A stretch of 64,000 bases of DNA from Paenibacillus sp. MMS20-IR301 (lineage in GTDB: Bacteria; Bacillota; Bacilli; Paenibacillales; Paenibacillaceae): contig NZ_CP135275.1 in NCBI RefSeq assembly GCF_032302195.1, forward strand, positions 1,426,001 through 1,490,000, in the 5' to 3' direction. How positions within the stretch are numbered: position 1 is the first letter of the stretch; every line of letters begins with the position of its first letter. Shown in pieces: positions 53,649-62,299 of the stretch. The notes under the pieces are model-generated. The model saw only the letters and a program-made list of their open reading frames with translations. It did no database searches and was not told the DNA's origin. The position numbers were made by a program, and so were the translations under genes.

Positions 53649-53678
53649 TTTGATTTGCGAAAAGGGGGCTATCTGTAT

Positions 53679-54221
53679 ATGAAAGCACTGATCGTAATTG
53701 ATTTCACGAATGATTTTATCGACGGCAGTCTGCCTGTAGGGCAGCCCGGGATTGACATTGCCCCGCGGGTTAGCGCATTGACTGAGCAATTCGTGCAGGC
53801 AGGTGACTATGTGGTCATGGCGGTCGATCTGCATGAGGCCAATGATCCGTATCATCCGGAGAGCAGGCTGTTTCCGCCGCATAATCTGCGGGACAGCAGC
53901 GGGCGTGAGCTGTACGGCACCCTGAAGGCTGTATATGAGGCGAACCGTGAGGCCATCTATTGGATGGATAAAACCCGTTACAGCGCGTTCTGCGGCACGG
54001 ATCTTGCGCTGAAGCTGCGTGAGCGGGGGATTACCGAGCTGCATCTGATCGGCGTATGCACGGATATCTGTGTGCTGCATACAGCTGTGGATGCGTACAA
54101 TCTGGGATTTAATATTACTGTTCACGAGGATGCGGTGGCCAGCTTCAACCCGGACGGGCATACCTGGGCGCTGGGGCATTTCCGCGGCAGCCTCGGTGCG
54201 GCAGTCGTAAGCGCAGAATAG
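53679..54221 (+). CDS. pncA: nicotinamidase (isochorismatase-family cysteine hydrolase)
   Basis: 180 residues. The catalytic triad is visible as Asp in VIDFTNDF, Lys in DKTRYSAF and Cys in GVCTDICVLHTA. The metal-binding region around VDLHEANDPYHPES is typical of nicotinamidases. It deamidates nicotinamide to nicotinate, which PncB then uses. AAAGGGGG is ten bases before ATG 53679, and the gap to nrtR is 30 bases. Confidence 0.9.
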   Translation: MKALIVIDFTNDFIDGSLPVGQPGIDIAPRVSALTEQFVQAGDYVVMAVDLHEANDPYHPESRLFPPHNLRDSSGRELYGTLKAVYEANREAIYWMDKTRYSAFCGTDLALKLRERGITELHLIGVCTDICVLHTAVDAYNLGFNITVHEDAVASFNPDGHTWALGHFRGSLGAAVVSAE

Positions 54222-54280
54222 TGAACTAACCAGCAGCAGCAGATTTTACTTCAGCAGAGGAACTATTAGGAGATGAGGAC

Positions 54281-55744
54281 TTGAGGAGAGAACTTGCTCT
54301 ACATACAGACAAATATCAGATCAATATGATGTACGCCCACTGGGTGAACGGCACCCATAAGCGCAAAGCCGTATTTGAAGCATATTTCCGCAAGCTGCCG
54401 TTTGGCAACGGGTTTGCTGTCTTCGCCGGTCTGGAGCGGATCACCCAGTATATTGCGGAGCTGCGGTTCACGGAGGAGGATATCCGCTACCTGTCGGAGC
54501 AGGAGGAGAATTATGCGCCGGCGTTTCTGGAGGAGCTGCTGCAGTTCCATTTCCAGGGCAGTATTCATGCCATGAAGGAAGGCGCGCTGATCTTCCCGGA
54601 TGAGCCGCTGATCCGCGTGGAAGGCACGATTATGGAAGCCCAGCTGGTCGAGACGGCCATCCTGAACTTCATGAACTACCAGACGCTGATTGCAACCAAG
54701 GCTTCCCGGATCAAGCAGGTCGCTCCGAAGGATACGCTGCTTGAATTCGGAACGCGCCGTGCGCAGGAAGCGGATGCCGCGGTATGGGGCGCCCGTGCAG
54801 CTTATATCGGCGGGTTCCATGCCACTTCGAATATGCTTGCCGGCAAGCTGTTTGGGATTCCGACGAAGGGAACACATGCCCATTCCTGGGTGCAGAGCTT
54901 CCCGAGCGAGCAGGAGGCCTTCGACGCCTATGCCAGAGTGATGCCTGATGGCGTAACCCTGCTGGTGGATACGTTCGATACGCTGCGCAGCGGTGTGCCG
55001 AATGCCATTAACACAGCTAAGAAGCTGGAGGCACAGGGCAAGCGGATGAACGGGATCCGGCTCGACAGCGGGGACCTTGCGTATCTGTCGCGTAAAGCGC
55101 GTGAAATGCTCGATGCAGCGGGCCTTGACTATGTGAAGATTGTGGCTTCCAATGATCTTGATGAGAACACCATCATGGATCTGAAGCTGCAGGGTGCGGC
55201 GATTGATACCTGGGGAGTAGGAACCCAGCTGATTACGGCTGCCGATCAGCCTTCGCTGGGCGGAGTCTACAAGCTGGTTGAGATTGAAGCGCCAAGCGGT
55301 GAGATGATCCCGACGATCAAGATCTCCTCCAATCCCGAGAAGGTCTCCACCCCCGGCAAAAAATCCGTCTACCGTATTGTCGGGCAGAACGGCAAGGCGC
55401 TGGCGGATTATATCAGCTTCGCGGATGAGCCTGCTCCGCGCAGCGGGGTCCGGCTGAAGCTGTTCAACCCTGTGCATCCCTATATGAGGAAGCATGTAGA
55501 GAAGTATGAGGCGCTGCCGATGCTGGAGCCCGTCTTCGTGAACGGCTTCCAGGTCTACAAGCTGCCGGATCTCGCGGAGATCCGCCGGTATCACCAGGAG
55601 CAGCTTGACCTGTTCTGGCCGGAATATCTGCGCAAGCTGAATCCGGAGGTCTTCCGTGTTAACCTCAGCGAGCAGCTCTGGAACCGCAAGCAGCAGCTGA
55701 TTGCCGAGCATATGATGACGGATACGGATGCGGATGCGGAATAA
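54281..55744 (+). CDS. pncB: nicotinate phosphoribosyltransferase
   Basis: 487 residues, the length of the Gram-positive PncB group. It condenses nicotinate with PRPP to nicotinate mononucleotide in the Preiss-Handler route to NAD. Key segments: [15 protein letters not shown] at the N-terminus, [14 protein letters not shown] (base binding), HAHSWVQSF (the autophosphorylated His region), [13 protein letters not shown] and [10 protein letters not shown]. The start is TTG 54281 with AGGAGA seven bases upstream; the ATG at 54273 is out of frame and stops at once. It is the third gene of the NAD salvage operon, 59 bases after pncA. Confidence 0.94.
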   Translation: MRRELALHTDKYQINMMYAHWVNGTHKRKAVFEAYFRKLPFGNGFAVFAGLERITQYIAELRFTEEDIRYLSEQEENYAPAFLEELLQFHFQGSIHAMKEGALIFPDEPLIRVEGTIMEAQLVETAILNFMNYQTLIATKASRIKQVAPKDTLLEFGTRRAQEADAAVWGARAAYIGGFHATSNMLAGKLFGIPTKGTHAHSWVQSFPSEQEAFDAYARVMPDGVTLLVDTFDTLRSGVPNAINTAKKLEAQGKRMNGIRLDSGDLAYLSRKAREMLDAAGLDYVKIVASNDLDENTIMDLKLQGAAIDTWGVGTQLITAADQPSLGGVYKLVEIEAPSGEMIPTIKISSNPEKVSTPGKKSVYRIVGQNGKALADYISFADEPAPRSGVRLKLFNPVHPYMRKHVEKYEALPMLEPVFVNGFQVYKLPDLAEIRRYHQEQLDLFWPEYLRKLNPEVFRVNLSEQLWNRKQQLIAEHMMTDTDADAE

Positions 55745-55809
55745 CCGCAGTTTCCTTAGTGGCCAATAGCTGCGCCGGATTGCTGTTCCGGTGCAGCCTT
55801 AGACTGGCT

Positions 55810-55849
55810 AAGCCCGTCTGGCGGTGATTATCCGCCGGGCGGGCTTTTT
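55810..55849 (+). terminator. terminator of the NAD salvage operon
   Basis: AAGCCCG with inner GGCGG pairs with CCGCC and CGGGCTT around a 7-base loop, followed by five T. Confidence 0.87.
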
Positions 55850-55993
55850 GCCGGATAAGGCCTGGACAGCCCGGGGAATCTGCTGAGGACGTACGCCGGC
55901 AGGACCATCTGCTCATTGACAGGTAGTCTCTGGAATAATATATTAAATATGTTCCAAATTACAATTTCGCAGAAAGGAATTATTTTTTTGGAG

Positions 55994-56019
55994 TGAAAGT
56001 ATAAACGTTTAAACTTTCA
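55994..56019. promoter_or_regulatory. 26-bp palindrome upstream of the GH8 gene
   Basis: TGAAAGTATAAAC at 55994-56006 is followed by GTTTAAACTTTCA at 56007-56019. The arms are complementary except for one position pair. It lies about 130 bases before the GH8 start in a 406-base gap and is a likely operator for a dimeric regulator (centre AAACGTTT). The region from 56020 to 56150 shows a G-rich tract (ACGGGGGGTG) but no gene. Confidence 0.55.
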
Positions 56020-56150
56020 TCGAAGAAAATGCTGCAGACGGTGCCATAATGTTTTACGGGGGGTGAACTTTTCCTGACGCAGTCCGTTTGTGAAATCGAC
56101 ATTTCTTTTGTCTGAGTCTAATCCACTAAATTCTAAGGAGTGAATTAGTT

Positions 56151-57380
56151 ATGAACAAGCAAGGGAAACGCAAGCTGCATTGGAAAAGTCTGGTTTTGCT
56201 CTGTCTGGCCATCTTCCTTCTGCCTGCCGGATCTGCTTTTGCGGCAGTGAATAAGCCCTTTCCGCAGCATACGGCCTATACAAGCGGATCCATTAAGCCG
56301 AATAATGTGACCCAGACTGTTATGGACAACGCCGTAAAGACCAAATGGGATGCCTGGAAAGGCGCGTATCTCAAGCCGGCCGGAACGGGCAAATACTATG
56401 TTAAATATAATTCGGACGGGGAGACCGTTTCGGAGGCACACGGCTACGGGATGCTGTTCACTGTGCTGATGGCGGGCTATGATGCTAATGCGCAAACCTA
56501 CTATAACGGACTCTATAACTACTATACAGCACATCCAAGCTCCATCAATCCTTACCTGATGTCCTGGAAACAGAACAGCAGCTTCCAGAATATCGAAGGT
56601 GAGGATTCTGCAACGGACGGCGACATGGATATCGCCTTCTCGCTGCTGCTGGCGCACAGACAATGGGGCAGCAGCGGAACGGTAAACTATTTGCAGGCAG
56701 CAATCAACATTATTAATGCAATCATGGATAAAGAGATCAATGTTGCGCAGTGGACCATCCGGCTCGGCGACTGGGCGAACAGCGGCGCGTATAATACGGC
56801 GACCCGGCCGTCTGATTTCATGCTTAATCATCTGAAGGCATTCCAGGCCGCGACAGGCGATACCCGCTGGCAGAACGTGACGGACAAGACCTATACAATC
56901 ATAAACAGCCTATATATCGGATACAGCGCTACTACCGGATTGCTGCCGGATTTCGTTGTCTACTCCAGCAATGCGTATAAGCCGGCTGCAGCGAATTTCC
57001 TGGAGGATGCGAATGACGGCAACTACAACTATAATTCCTGCCGCACTCCGTGGCGGATTGCCACCGATTATCTGCTCACAGGGGATAACCGGGCCCTGGC
57101 ACAGTTAAATCAGCTGAACAGCTGGATTAAGACCAAGGTCAGCAGCACTCCGGGCAATATTAAGGACGGCTATAAGCTGAACGGAACCACATTCGGCAGC
57201 TATAACAGCGGTGCCTTCTATGCCCCGTTCGGTGTAAGCGCGATGACTTCCTCTGCCAACCAGAGCTGGCTTAACTCCCTCTGGAGCCATACAGCCGGCA
57301 GTGCGGCAGAGGATTACTATGAAGACAGCATTAAGCTGTTCTCGATGATTGTGATGTCCGGCAACTGGTGGACTTATTAA
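56151..57380 (+). CDS. secreted glycoside hydrolase family 8 enzyme
   Basis: 409 residues with a signal peptide (basic start MNKQGKRKLHWK, hydrophobic core, cleavage after AFA near residue 33). The GH8 (alpha/alpha)6 domain fills the rest: SEAHGYGMLF carries the proton-donor Glu, DGDMDIAFSLLLA carries the conserved Asp pair, and RTPWRIATDYL is a typical inner-helix segment. GH8 enzymes of Bacillales cut chitosan, cellulose, lichenan or xylan; the sequence resembles the chitosanase/lichenase type, but specificity is not decided by what I can see. No carbohydrate-binding module is attached. AAGGAG is about nine bases before the ATG. Confidence 0.93.
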   Translation: MNKQGKRKLHWKSLVLLCLAIFLLPAGSAFAAVNKPFPQHTAYTSGSIKPNNVTQTVMDNAVKTKWDAWKGAYLKPAGTGKYYVKYNSDGETVSEAHGYGMLFTVLMAGYDANAQTYYNGLYNYYTAHPSSINPYLMSWKQNSSFQNIEGEDSATDGDMDIAFSLLLAHRQWGSSGTVNYLQAAINIINAIMDKEINVAQWTIRLGDWANSGAYNTATRPSDFMLNHLKAFQAATGDTRWQNVTDKTYTIINSLYIGYSATTGLLPDFVVYSSNAYKPAAANFLEDANDGNYNYNSCRTPWRIATDYLLTGDNRALAQLNQLNSWIKTKVSSTPGNIKDGYKLNGTTFGSYNSGAFYAPFGVSAMTSSANQSWLNSLWSHTAGSAAEDYYEDSIKLFSMIVMSGNWWTY

Positions 57381-57436
57381 GAGTAGGTTTTCTAAAGGGT
57401 TTGGTTTTTTAAAATGCTCATAGAGGTTGTACTCCT

Positions 57437-57474
57437 AGCAGTTTCGCGGTGCTGGGCCGCGGAGCTGCTTTTTA
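57437..57474 (+). terminator. terminator of the GH8 gene
   Basis: AGCAG and CGCGG pair with CCGCG and CTGCT around a 7-base loop, followed by TTTTTAATT. Confidence 0.78.
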
Positions 57475-57592
57475 ATTGCTCTATGCGGCATGAACAATTG
57501 TGAATCACAGTATATGGGCGGATGAAACAATTTGAAGCAGTATTACAACAGAAGCCTGGATATCCGGTGTTCCTGAATTGAATGGATTTTCT

Positions 57593-57699
57593 CCACTTAC
57601 TAAGGAAGCGGAGGGGGGGGACATGTAAACAGCAGGTGGAAAAACAGCACTTAATTTGCGGCTAATCAGCCAAATCAACAGAAAAGTGAGAAATTAAAT
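57593..57699. repeat. AAGTGGA-type motifs in alternating orientation
   Basis: Related motifs recur with alternating orientation: CCACTT (57593), GGTGGAAAAA (57635), CACTTAATTT (57648) and AAGTGAGAAATT (57684). A run of eight G lies at 57613-57620. The 451-base gap between the GH8 gene and the next CDS holds no open frame that I would call a gene. The pattern may be a decayed intergenic repeat; this is tentative. Confidence 0.35.
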
Positions 57700-57777
57700 G
57701 ACGTTTATTCAGCATCCAAGCTGTCGCGGGGGAGTATGTTAAATGGTTCTTTATGATCATTTTTTTATTGGGTTGAA

Positions 57778-57786
57778 TGGTATAAT
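57778..57786 (+). promoter_or_regulatory. extended -10 promoter of the RCC1-repeat protein gene
   Basis: TGGTATAAT is a perfect TGnTATAAT extended -10 element, 46 bases before ATG 57832. The hexamer 17 bases upstream (CATTTT) is a poor -35, which extended -10 promoters tolerate. Confidence 0.55.
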
Positions 57787-57831
57787 ATCCCTTGATGTCC
57801 AATACATAGACAAGGAGCTTTGAAACGTACT

Positions 57832-60800
57832 ATGAATTCATTTAAGAGAGTGTTCACCAGGAACATAATGCTGAAGCTAATTATTCTGCTGTTCATTACC
57901 GGAACGGTGGCCGCCGGTGCCCCGCCTGTCTCTACCCAAGCCGCCGGGAATCAAGACAGTTACACTGGTGTCAAGCTGCGCAAGATCACAGCCAGCAATC
58001 TCCAATCTTATGCGCTGGATACCCAGGGCAATTTGTGGGCTTGGGGCCAGTCTAACGGCTATACCTCCTATGGAAATGGAGTCCCCGGCCAGGTAAGCTT
58101 TTTCAAGAATAAGCCGATTAAGGATATCCAGGGCGGCAACCAGTTTCTGCTGGTGCTGCTTGAAGACGGTACAGTATGGGTGAAGTTCAATTATTCTACA
58201 GACTCAGCGTTATTTAGCCAGGTCAAAGAACTGAAGCAGATCGAGCAGATCAGTGAAGCAGAAGCCTATGCATACGCCACGCAGAGCGACGGAACTGTCT
58301 GGACGTACGTGCCTTCCGAGCCGGGGAAAGCCCCGGTCAAGCGGCCGGAGCTGAGCAATGCCGGCTTCAAGGCTTTTTATGATACATATGCGCTTAAAAA
58401 TGACGGAACTGTATGGAGCATCGGCTCTAAGCCCTCGGTTCCCGTTCAGGTCGATGGGCTCTCGGGTATCCGGAAAATCATAGACGGACAGACAGAACAG
58501 CCCAATTATGCCTTGTCGGAAGACGGGCAGGTCTGGGGCTGGGGCAGCTCAACGATTTATAGCATGACCGCCAAGCCGAATATAATAAAGCTTCTAAAGG
58601 GGGATGGCGAGGTTCAGCGGATTGAGGAGCTTGAGGGTATTCAGGATATCTCCTCCGGGCAGGGCTTTTTTACCGTGCTCAAGAATGACAAGACAGTCTG
58701 GGCCTGGGGCTATAATGACCGGAATCAGCTGGGAGACGGGACGACTAAGCATTCTGTACAGCCGGTCAAGGTTTCTAATCTGAACAATGTGTCAGGGCTT
58801 AGCATCGGCTATATAGCGAATCATGCCTTTGCGCTGCTGGAAGACGGAAGTGCAGTGGCCTGGGGCGATAACAGCAAGCAGCAGTCGGGTACCGGTTCAG
58901 ACCTCCAGACAGTTGCCACTCCGCAAAGGGTTGCCTTTCCCTTGTCATCCGGTGATGCTGAGAAGCAATTCACATTTACTTATGACGGACAGCAGGGGAA
59001 TACACTCGGCCAACCTGTCAGCAACGGACAAGGAATGGTGATCATTCTAAAGACTGAAGGATATCTGTTATCCAAAGATGGGGGCGCTGTCTGGAGCACA
59101 AAGCCTCTGCCGGCAGTCTCAAGCAAACTAAACATCACTTATCAGCATGACCGCTTCTTTTTAAGTGATCTGAATCCGGACTCCCCGCATTTATATTATT
59201 CGCTGGACGGGGAGAGCTGGACCGAAACCGCAGTTGAACTAACACCATCAGCACTGAAGGCTTACACAATCACCTGGCAGAACAATCAGTTTATACTGCT
59301 GTCTTATCCGGATCAGACGTCGAAGACTGAAGTATACACCTCAGAAGACGGTAAGGTCTGGACGCTAAAAGGGACGGCCGGGCAACAGCTGGACCAGATC
59401 TTTTGGAACGGCAAACGGTATATGATGACTTACGGAGGATATGCCTATTACGGAGCCGCCAGCGGGCGGAACCAGTTCCTTTATATGCCCAGTGATAAAC
59501 GCAGCGTCGAGCTGATCGTGTATACATCGGATAATTTAAGCCAGTGGACCCAGCAGTCCGGTAAAATAAATAACAGTTTTAAATACAGAGCAGCGGTAAA
59601 CGGCCGGCCGATCCGTAACTATTGGCTGATCTTTGATGAGTTGAAGCCGGATGGAACCCTTGTCTTCCATGACGATGAGGGCAATAATCTGAGCACCAAG
59701 GACGGGATCAACTTCCAGCTGGCCAGAACTTCGGATATGTTCTCCGGCTTATACAGCCGCAGCGGTATATTCTGGAACGGCAAGCAGTACCTGATCTATG
59801 CTTCCCTGTTCCGCAATGAAGGCATCGTGTTTGTCTCCACCGATAAAGTGAAATGGCAGCAGCAGAAGATTTCCAATATTCCTTTCGGGATGTCAGTGAC
59901 CTACACCGGGAAAAGCTATGTCGGCGTTTCGGGCACACGCATTGCCGTCTCTAAAGACGGGCTGAAGTGGGAGATGAAGCAGGGGGCTAAGCCGGATGCC
60001 TACCTGTATCAGACTGTAAAAGGAAATGGGATATTTGTATCCGTCGGTTCCCTGTATGTCTATTCCGTGCCTGCTGTTGCTGTAAGCAAGGACGGCAGGA
60101 ACTGGCAGCAGATTCTGCTCGGGAACCAGAAGGATACAGCGCAGAACGGTCTGACCTCTGTGGCCTGGAACGGCAGCATGTTTGTGGCTGTAGGGAGGCA
60201 GTATGCCTGGACCTCCAAGAACGGCAGCGCCTGGACCCGCAACAGCAAGCCGCTGGATGCCGAGATGAGTAAGGTAATCTGGACAGGCAAAGAATATATT
60301 GCCATCGGTCAGCCGAAAGGCAATGATAAGAAGTCGGTGATCTATTCTTCGGCAAACGGGACTGCATGGAAGAAGATCTGTGACTGGACAGGTAAGCTTA
60401 CCGACATTGCGGTCCATAACGGTACGGTTGTAGCAGCCGGAGTGAGCGGCGGCAAGGCTGTTATTTTACAGAGTACGAGCTCAGCTAAATGGAATACACA
60501 GACCCTGGCGACGGCGAGCGGCCGCACGTACAGCTTCATGAATGTGCAGTGGGTGAAGGACCGGTTCCTCATTGCTGCAGATCATATCTACAGCTCGGCA
60601 AACGGGCTGCAGTGGAGTACTGTCAAAGGGCAATATGATCAGGTTATTCAGCCGAATGATGCAGGCGACATTCCAAGCAGACTGGTCTGGACCGGTCAGG
60701 ATTACCGTTTCATGAGCGGCAACAGAATCGGCATATCCAAGGATTTGAAGAGCTGGAGCTTCTATGAGCATGATCAATTCTATACCTTTAATGAGATGTT

Positions 60801-60867
60801 ATGGACAGGCAGCGATATGCTGGTCTCCGGCAAAGAGGGCTTGTTGCTGCGCTTGCGGGATAAATAA
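57832..60867 (+). CDS. large secreted protein with RCC1 repeats and a BNR-like propeller
   Basis: About 1011 residues. A signal peptide (NIMLKLIILLFITGTVAAGA) has likely cleavage near residues 35-45. Residues ~50-380 contain RCC1-type repeats, seen as YALDTQGNLWAWGQ, FLLVLLEDGTVWVK, YALSEDGQVWGWGSS, FTVLKNDKTVWAWGYNDRNQLGDGT and ALLEDGSAVAWGDN. Residues ~400-1010 contain many SxDGxxW-type blades (YSLDGESWTE, TSEDGKVWTL, VSTDKVKWQQ, AVSKDGLKWEM, TSKNGSAWTR), as in BNR/sialidase-like propellers without catalytic residues that I can identify. A binding or surface role is likely. The start is ambiguous: TTG 57820 is 2 bases and ATG 57832 is 14 bases after AAGGAG. Confidence 0.85.
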   Translation: MNSFKRVFTRNIMLKLIILLFITGTVAAGAPPVSTQAAGNQDSYTGVKLRKITASNLQSYALDTQGNLWAWGQSNGYTSYGNGVPGQVSFFKNKPIKDIQGGNQFLLVLLEDGTVWVKFNYSTDSALFSQVKELKQIEQISEAEAYAYATQSDGTVWTYVPSEPGKAPVKRPELSNAGFKAFYDTYALKNDGTVWSIGSKPSVPVQVDGLSGIRKIIDGQTEQPNYALSEDGQVWGWGSSTIYSMTAKPNIIKLLKGDGEVQRIEELEGIQDISSGQGFFTVLKNDKTVWAWGYNDRNQLGDGTTKHSVQPVKVSNLNNVSGLSIGYIANHAFALLEDGSAVAWGDNSKQQSGTGSDLQTVATPQRVAFPLSSGDAEKQFTFTYDGQQGNTLGQPVSNGQGMVIILKTEGYLLSKDGGAVWSTKPLPAVSSKLNITYQHDRFFLSDLNPDSPHLYYSLDGESWTETAVELTPSALKAYTITWQNNQFILLSYPDQTSKTEVYTSEDGKVWTLKGTAGQQLDQIFWNGKRYMMTYGGYAYYGAASGRNQFLYMPSDKRSVELIVYTSDNLSQWTQQSGKINNSFKYRAAVNGRPIRNYWLIFDELKPDGTLVFHDDEGNNLSTKDGINFQLARTSDMFSGLYSRSGIFWNGKQYLIYASLFRNEGIVFVSTDKVKWQQQKISNIPFGMSVTYTGKSYVGVSGTRIAVSKDGLKWEMKQGAKPDAYLYQTVKGNGIFVSVGSLYVYSVPAVAVSKDGRNWQQILLGNQKDTAQNGLTSVAWNGSMFVAVGRQYAWTSKNGSAWTRNSKPLDAEMSKVIWTGKEYIAIGQPKGNDKKSVIYSSANGTAWKKICDWTGKLTDIAVHNGTVVAAGVSGGKAVILQSTSSAKWNTQTLATASGRTYSFMNVQWVKDRFLIAADHIYSSANGLQWSTVKGQYDQVIQPNDAGDIPSRLVWTGQDYRFMSGNRIGISKDLKSWSFYEHDQFYTFNEMLWTGSDMLVSGKEGLLLRLRDK

Positions 60868-60882
60868 GATTTACAGATTCAG

Positions 60883-60908
60883 CCCATCCGTTCAGGATGG
60901 GTTTCTTT
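60883..60908 (+). terminator. terminator of the RCC1-repeat protein gene
   Basis: CCCATCC pairs perfectly with GGATGGG around GTTCA, followed by TTTCTTTCT. Confidence 0.83.
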
Positions 60909-60926
60909 CTATATGGGCTGGGCACC

Positions 60927-60963
60927 TGTGACAAATATCATGATTTCTGTGATAAATTTAACA
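60927..60963. promoter_or_regulatory. tandem Fnr/Rex-like boxes before the oxidoreductase genes
   Basis: TGTGACAAATATCATG (60927-60942) and TGTGATAAATTTAACA (60948-60963) match TGTGA-N6-TCACA at 8 and 9 of 10 positions and lie 21 bases apart, two helical turns. A third, weaker site (TGCAAGATATGTCACT, 61162-61177) lies nearer the gene. The consensus fits both Fnr/Crp-type and Rex-type redox regulators. Confidence 0.5.
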
Positions 60964-61206
60964 TCTTAATTTTTAATTTTATTGCTAAATTAAGGGTGAC
61001 ATTGGTTGCAAATCTCCCTTGGGAAGTACGTGGTTACACAGAATATTCACAATTTGCCGTTTTTATGGAAGGTTTCCTTCTATTGAAATAACACCGTGCT
61101 GTTGCATATAAAGAAACCCATTGAAATCTATAAAGAATTGTGATTCCCCAAGCGTGATAAATGCAAGATATGTCACTTCGCGGCTTGCAAAATCGAGTTA
61201 CAATTT

Positions 61207-61233
61207 TTGAAAAAGTCAAAAGGATGTTATTCT
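61207..61233 (+). promoter_or_regulatory. candidate promoter of the oxidoreductase operon
   Basis: TTGAAA and TATTCT are separated by 15 bases, with TG before the -10 (TGTTATTCT). The spacing is short. The start codon follows about 30 bases later. Confidence 0.35.
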
Positions 61234-61261
61234 ACTTGACACTACGAAAGGGGTTATGTCG

Positions 61262-62272
61262 GTGGTACAATTGCCAAAAGTAAATGAGCTGGGCTTTTTT
61301 GAGATTCGTCTGGAATCCATTGGGGGCCTGGGGGCGAACCTTGCCGGGAAAATGCTTGCGGAAGCAGGTGTGGTCGGCGCGGGTCTGAATGGCGTCAGCT
61401 TTTCATCGTATGGTTCGGAGAAGAAAGGCTCTGCGGTTAAGGCTCATATCCGTTTCTGTGATATGGACACGCATATCCGGGATACTTCCCCGGTAGAGCG
61501 CCCGCATGTCGTCGGCGTCTTCCACGAAGCGCTCGCCAGAACCGTCAACGTAACCAGCGGTATTCATGCAGACAGTACTGTTCTTGTGAACTCGGCCAAG
61601 ACGCCGGAAGAACTCAAAGAGCTGCTGAAGCTGAAAGCCGGAACCATTGCCGTAATTGATGCAACCAGCATTGCGCTGAAAGAAAAGAACCGGGTGAACA
61701 TGGCGATGCTCGGCGCGCTGTTCCGGCTCTGCCCGTTCCTGAGTACGGATATTATGAAGGGCGTAATCGAGAAATCCCTCGGCAAAAAATATCCGCAGGC
61801 CGTTCAGTCGGCCATCACAACCTTTGACCGCGGATACAATGAAGTGAAGTTTATGACCTTTGAGCTGGCAGCAGGCGACAGCATGCCTGAGTATGTCCGC
61901 TCCGATATTTCAGCGCTCGGTTACGAGACCCAGCCGATGGGCGGCACCATCACGAACCCGGGCAGCAGCTTCCTGAAGAATCTTAGCATTTCCCGCTCCG
62001 GTATGCTTCCGGTCTTTGATATTGAGGCCTGCATCAACTGTGCACAGTGCGACACCGTCTGCCCGGATCAATGCTTCGTCTGGGAGGAACGCCTGGACCG
62101 CAAGGGCCGTTCGCAAATGTTCCTGACGGGTATTGACTACCAGTACTGTAAAGGCTGCCTGAAGTGCATTGGCGCGTGCCCGACTTCGGCGCTCTCCAGT
62201 GCACGTGAGACGGAAGGTTATGCTGACAGCCGTACAGTGAAGCACACGTTTGATCTGGTTACTCAAGTCTAA
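61262..62272 (+). CDS. 2-oxoacid:ferredoxin oxidoreductase, fused gamma and delta subunits
   Basis: 336 residues. The N-terminal ~190 residues are the gamma domain (FFEIRLESIGGLGANLAGKML; GSEKKGSAVKAHIRF). The C-terminal ~90 residues are a 2[4Fe-4S] ferredoxin-like delta domain with CINCAQCDTVCPDQC and CKGCLKCIGACP. With the next gene it forms an enzyme that oxidises pyruvate or another 2-oxoacid to acyl-CoA and reduces ferredoxin. AAAGGGG at 61247-61253 is eight bases from GTG 61262 and only two from ATG 61256, so GTG is preferred. Redox boxes upstream fit an oxygen-sensitive enzyme. Confidence 0.92.
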   Translation: MVQLPKVNELGFFEIRLESIGGLGANLAGKMLAEAGVVGAGLNGVSFSSYGSEKKGSAVKAHIRFCDMDTHIRDTSPVERPHVVGVFHEALARTVNVTSGIHADSTVLVNSAKTPEELKELLKLKAGTIAVIDATSIALKEKNRVNMAMLGALFRLCPFLSTDIMKGVIEKSLGKKYPQAVQSAITTFDRGYNEVKFMTFELAAGDSMPEYVRSDISALGYETQPMGGTITNPGSSFLKNLSISRSGMLPVFDIEACINCAQCDTVCPDQCFVWEERLDRKGRSQMFLTGIDYQYCKGCLKCIGACPTSALSSARETEGYADSRTVKHTFDLVTQV

Positions 62273-62299
62273 ATACCCGGAAGAAAGGTGGAATGAATT

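Noticed and set aside
54299..55711. 470-codon open frame on the minus strand opposite pncB
   Set aside because: It mirrors the codon structure of a clear pncB gene, has no ribosome site or recognisable domain, and is rich in His/Arg/Gln as antisense frames of GC-rich genes are.
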